Positions 5,124-6,440 of a stretch of 6,440 nt of DNA are shown here, piece by piece. The notes under the pieces are model-generated. The model saw only the letters and a program-made list of their open reading frames with translations, searched no databases and was not told the origin of the DNA. The DNA lies in assembly GCA_025054795.1 (NCBI GenBank), contig JANWZU010000109.1, positions 1 through 6,440 on the forward strand. The letters are read 5' to 3'. Origin of the DNA: Candidatus Caldarchaeum sp. (GTDB lineage: Archaea > Thermoproteota > Nitrososphaeria_A > Caldarchaeales > Caldarchaeaceae). The number at the start of each line of letters is the position of its first letter. Positions within the stretch are counted from its first letter, which is position 1. Made by a program: the position numbers and the translations under genes.

Positions 5124-6440
5124 ATGTTTGGTACGAGGCTTTACGAGGTTTCAAAAAACCTCGTCAGAACAGCTTTGGGGTTTGAGAAGGCTGACTTGGT
5201 TTTAAGGGGTGGGAACGTCGTCAACGTCCACACCCGTGAACTGGTGGAAAACGTCGACGTTGCTGTCAGGTTCGACAGAATAGCACTAGTGGGCGATGCC
5301 TCGCCGTGCATAGGTTCTACCACTTTTGTGTACAACGCCGAAGGCATGTATGTTGTTCCCGGTTTGATAGACCCCCACGTCCACATCGAGAGCGCCATGG
5401 TCGGTGTCACGGAGTTCGCAAGGATTGTTCTGCCCCACGGCACAACAACCGTGTTCACCGACCCGCATGAAATAGGAAACGTCTTCGGCCTTGAGGGAGT
5501 GAAGCTGATGATTGAGGAGTCTAGAAACCTGCCCCTCAAAGTCTTCATAACATTTCCGTCGTGTGTTCCAGCTGCTCCCGGCTTCGAGACGACGGGGGCG
5601 GTTATCGGTCCTGAGGAGGTTGCTGAGGCTATGAGGTACGATGAGATAATAGCGCTCGGCGAGATGATGAACTATCCGGGGGTGCTGGCCTGCGACGACA
5701 AGGTCCATGCTGAGATTTCCGAAGCCCTGAAGGCGGGGAAGGTTGTTGAGGGCCACGACTCCGGCTTGATGGGCAGGGAGCTGGCCGCCTACGTTGCTGC
5801 CGGCGTGCTTTCAACCCACGAAAGCGTCTCCAAGGCCCAGACCCTCGAACGCCTAAGGAACGGGATGTATGTCTATCTGCGGGAGGGCAGCGCGTGGCTC
5901 GACATCAAGGACACTGTTCGTGCGTACACCGAGACTCGCATAGACCCCCGCCTCATATGTCTCTGCACCGACGACAAGGAGCCGGCGTCCATACTGAGGG
6001 ACGGACACATGGACCACTGTCTTAGAAGGGCGGTTGAGGAGGGCGTCGACCCTTTGACGGCTGTACAGATGTGCACGCTGAACCCAGCTGAAAGATACCG
6101 TCTCTCCCATGAGCTGGGAAGCCTGTCGCCCTCTCGGATAGCCGACATCCTCGTCGTCTCAGAACTGACAAGGTTCAAGGTTGAGGCCGTTTTCGCAAAC
6201 GGCGAACTTGTCGCTGCGAAGGGAAAGATGATAAAACAACTCTCCGACTACAGGTATCCCGAGATGTTCATGAAAAGCGTAAAGCTGATTAGACCCCTCA
6301 CTCCCGAGGACTTCATCATCAAGCACAACGCCGAAAGCGGCGAGGTCCGAACGAGGGTGATTCAAGCCGTTGAAGGAAGTGTTTTGACAAAACACGTCAT
6401 AGAGAAGATGGACGTCAGAAGAAACACGATATCCGCAGAC
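5124..6440 (+). CDS. ade: Adenine deaminase-family amidohydrolase, 3' end outside window
   Basis: From ATG 5124 there are 439 open codons to the window edge. Complete adenine deaminases have about 570-600 residues, so perhaps a quarter is missing. The family converts adenine to hypoxanthine and ammonia using a dinuclear metal site. Seen: PGLIDPHVHIESAM at 79-92 (H85, H87, E89), which is diagnostic of the family; LPHGTTTVFTDPHEIGNVFG at 103-122; PSCVPAAPGFETTGA at 145-159; LGEMMNYPGVL at 178-188; EGHDSGLMGREL at 209-220 (H211); STHES at 230-234 (H232); REGSAW at 253-258; CTDDKEP at 281-287 (D283); and TLNPAERY at 318-325. The segment EGHDSG differs from the GHxPG I recall in characterised members. 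It diverges from the molybdenum hydroxylase operon. Hypoxanthine made here could be a substrate for that enzyme, which is inference. Paralogs acting on other substrates exist, so the exact reaction is less certain than the family. Confidence 0.9.
   Translation, partial: MFGTRLYEVSKNLVRTALGFEKADLVLRGGNVVNVHTRELVENVDVAVRFDRIALVGDASPCIGSTTFVYNAEGMYVVPGLIDPHVHIESAMVGVTEFARIVLPHGTTTVFTDPHEIGNVFGLEGVKLMIEESRNLPLKVFITFPSCVPAAPGFETTGAVIGPEEVAEAMRYDEIIALGEMMNYPGVLACDDKVHAEISEALKAGKVVEGHDSGLMGRELAAYVAAGVLSTHESVSKAQTLERLRNGMYVYLREGSAWLDIKDTVRAYTETRIDPRLICLCTDDKEPASILRDGHMDHCLRRAVEEGVDPLTAVQMCTLNPAERYRLSHELGSLSPSRIADILVVSELTRFKVEAVFANGELVAAKGKMIKQLSDYRYPEMFMKSVKLIRPLTPEDFIIKHNAESGEVRTRVIQAVEGSVLTKHVIEKMDVRRNTISAD

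Noticed and set aside
5110..5208. ATG at 5110 as the start of the plus-strand gene or of a leader peptide
   Set aside because: It is in a different frame from the adenine deaminase-like protein and ends at a stop after about 30 codons with no sensible sequence. The predicted transcript start also lies at or after it.
5286..5756. Minus-strand open frame of 156 codons opposite the adenine deaminase-like gene
   Set aside because: The plus strand carries an unbroken run of family motifs here, so the frame is a shadow.
1..6440. CRISPR arrays, tRNA or rRNA genes, insertion sequences, frameshifted genes
   Set aside because: All but about 90 bases are occupied by intact reading frames with conserved motifs. 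I saw no spaced direct repeats, transposase fragments, cloverleaf candidates or internal frame breaks.

Overview
The window is gene-dense (about 98% coding) and holds six genes in two divergent units. I read it as archaeal, with moderate confidence. An AT-rich TATA-like element sits about 29 nt before the start codon of the first minus-strand gene, which has no Shine-Dalgarno sequence, as expected for a leaderless archaeal transcript. The downstream genes of the same operon do have purine-rich ribosome-binding sites. The lead gene is a Mer-like luciferase-fold oxidoreductase of a kind common in F420-using archaea. A thermophilic Thermoproteota-type lineage (for example Caldarchaeales-like) would fit, but that placement is a guess.

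Minus strand, read from 5038 down to 1: (1) a luciferase-like (LLM) oxidoreductase, 4037-5038; (2) an SsnA/AtzA-type metal-dependent amidohydrolase, 2666-4033; (3) the FAD-binding subunit, 1827-2669; (4) the [2Fe-2S] subunit, 1372-1827; and (5) the molybdopterin subunit of a xanthine dehydrogenase-family molybdenum hydroxylase, 1-1375, cut off at the window edge after 458 codons. Junctions are +3 nt, -4 nt, -1 nt and -4 nt, so this is almost certainly one transcript with coupled translation.

Plus strand, 5124-6440: an adenine deaminase-family amidohydrolase, cut off at its 3' end. It diverges from the operon across an 85-bp region that appears to hold one promoter for each direction.

Taken together the genes suggest catabolism or salvage of purines or related N-heterocycles. 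The two amidohydrolases would deaminate ring amino groups, and the Mo/FAD/2Fe-2S enzyme would hydroxylate the ring. The flavin/F420 oxidoreductase has no assigned step. The subunit order (FAD, FeS, Mo) is that of coxMSL, but active-site sequences in the Mo subunit argue against CO dehydrogenase. No RNA genes, CRISPR arrays, insertion sequences or long repeats were seen.
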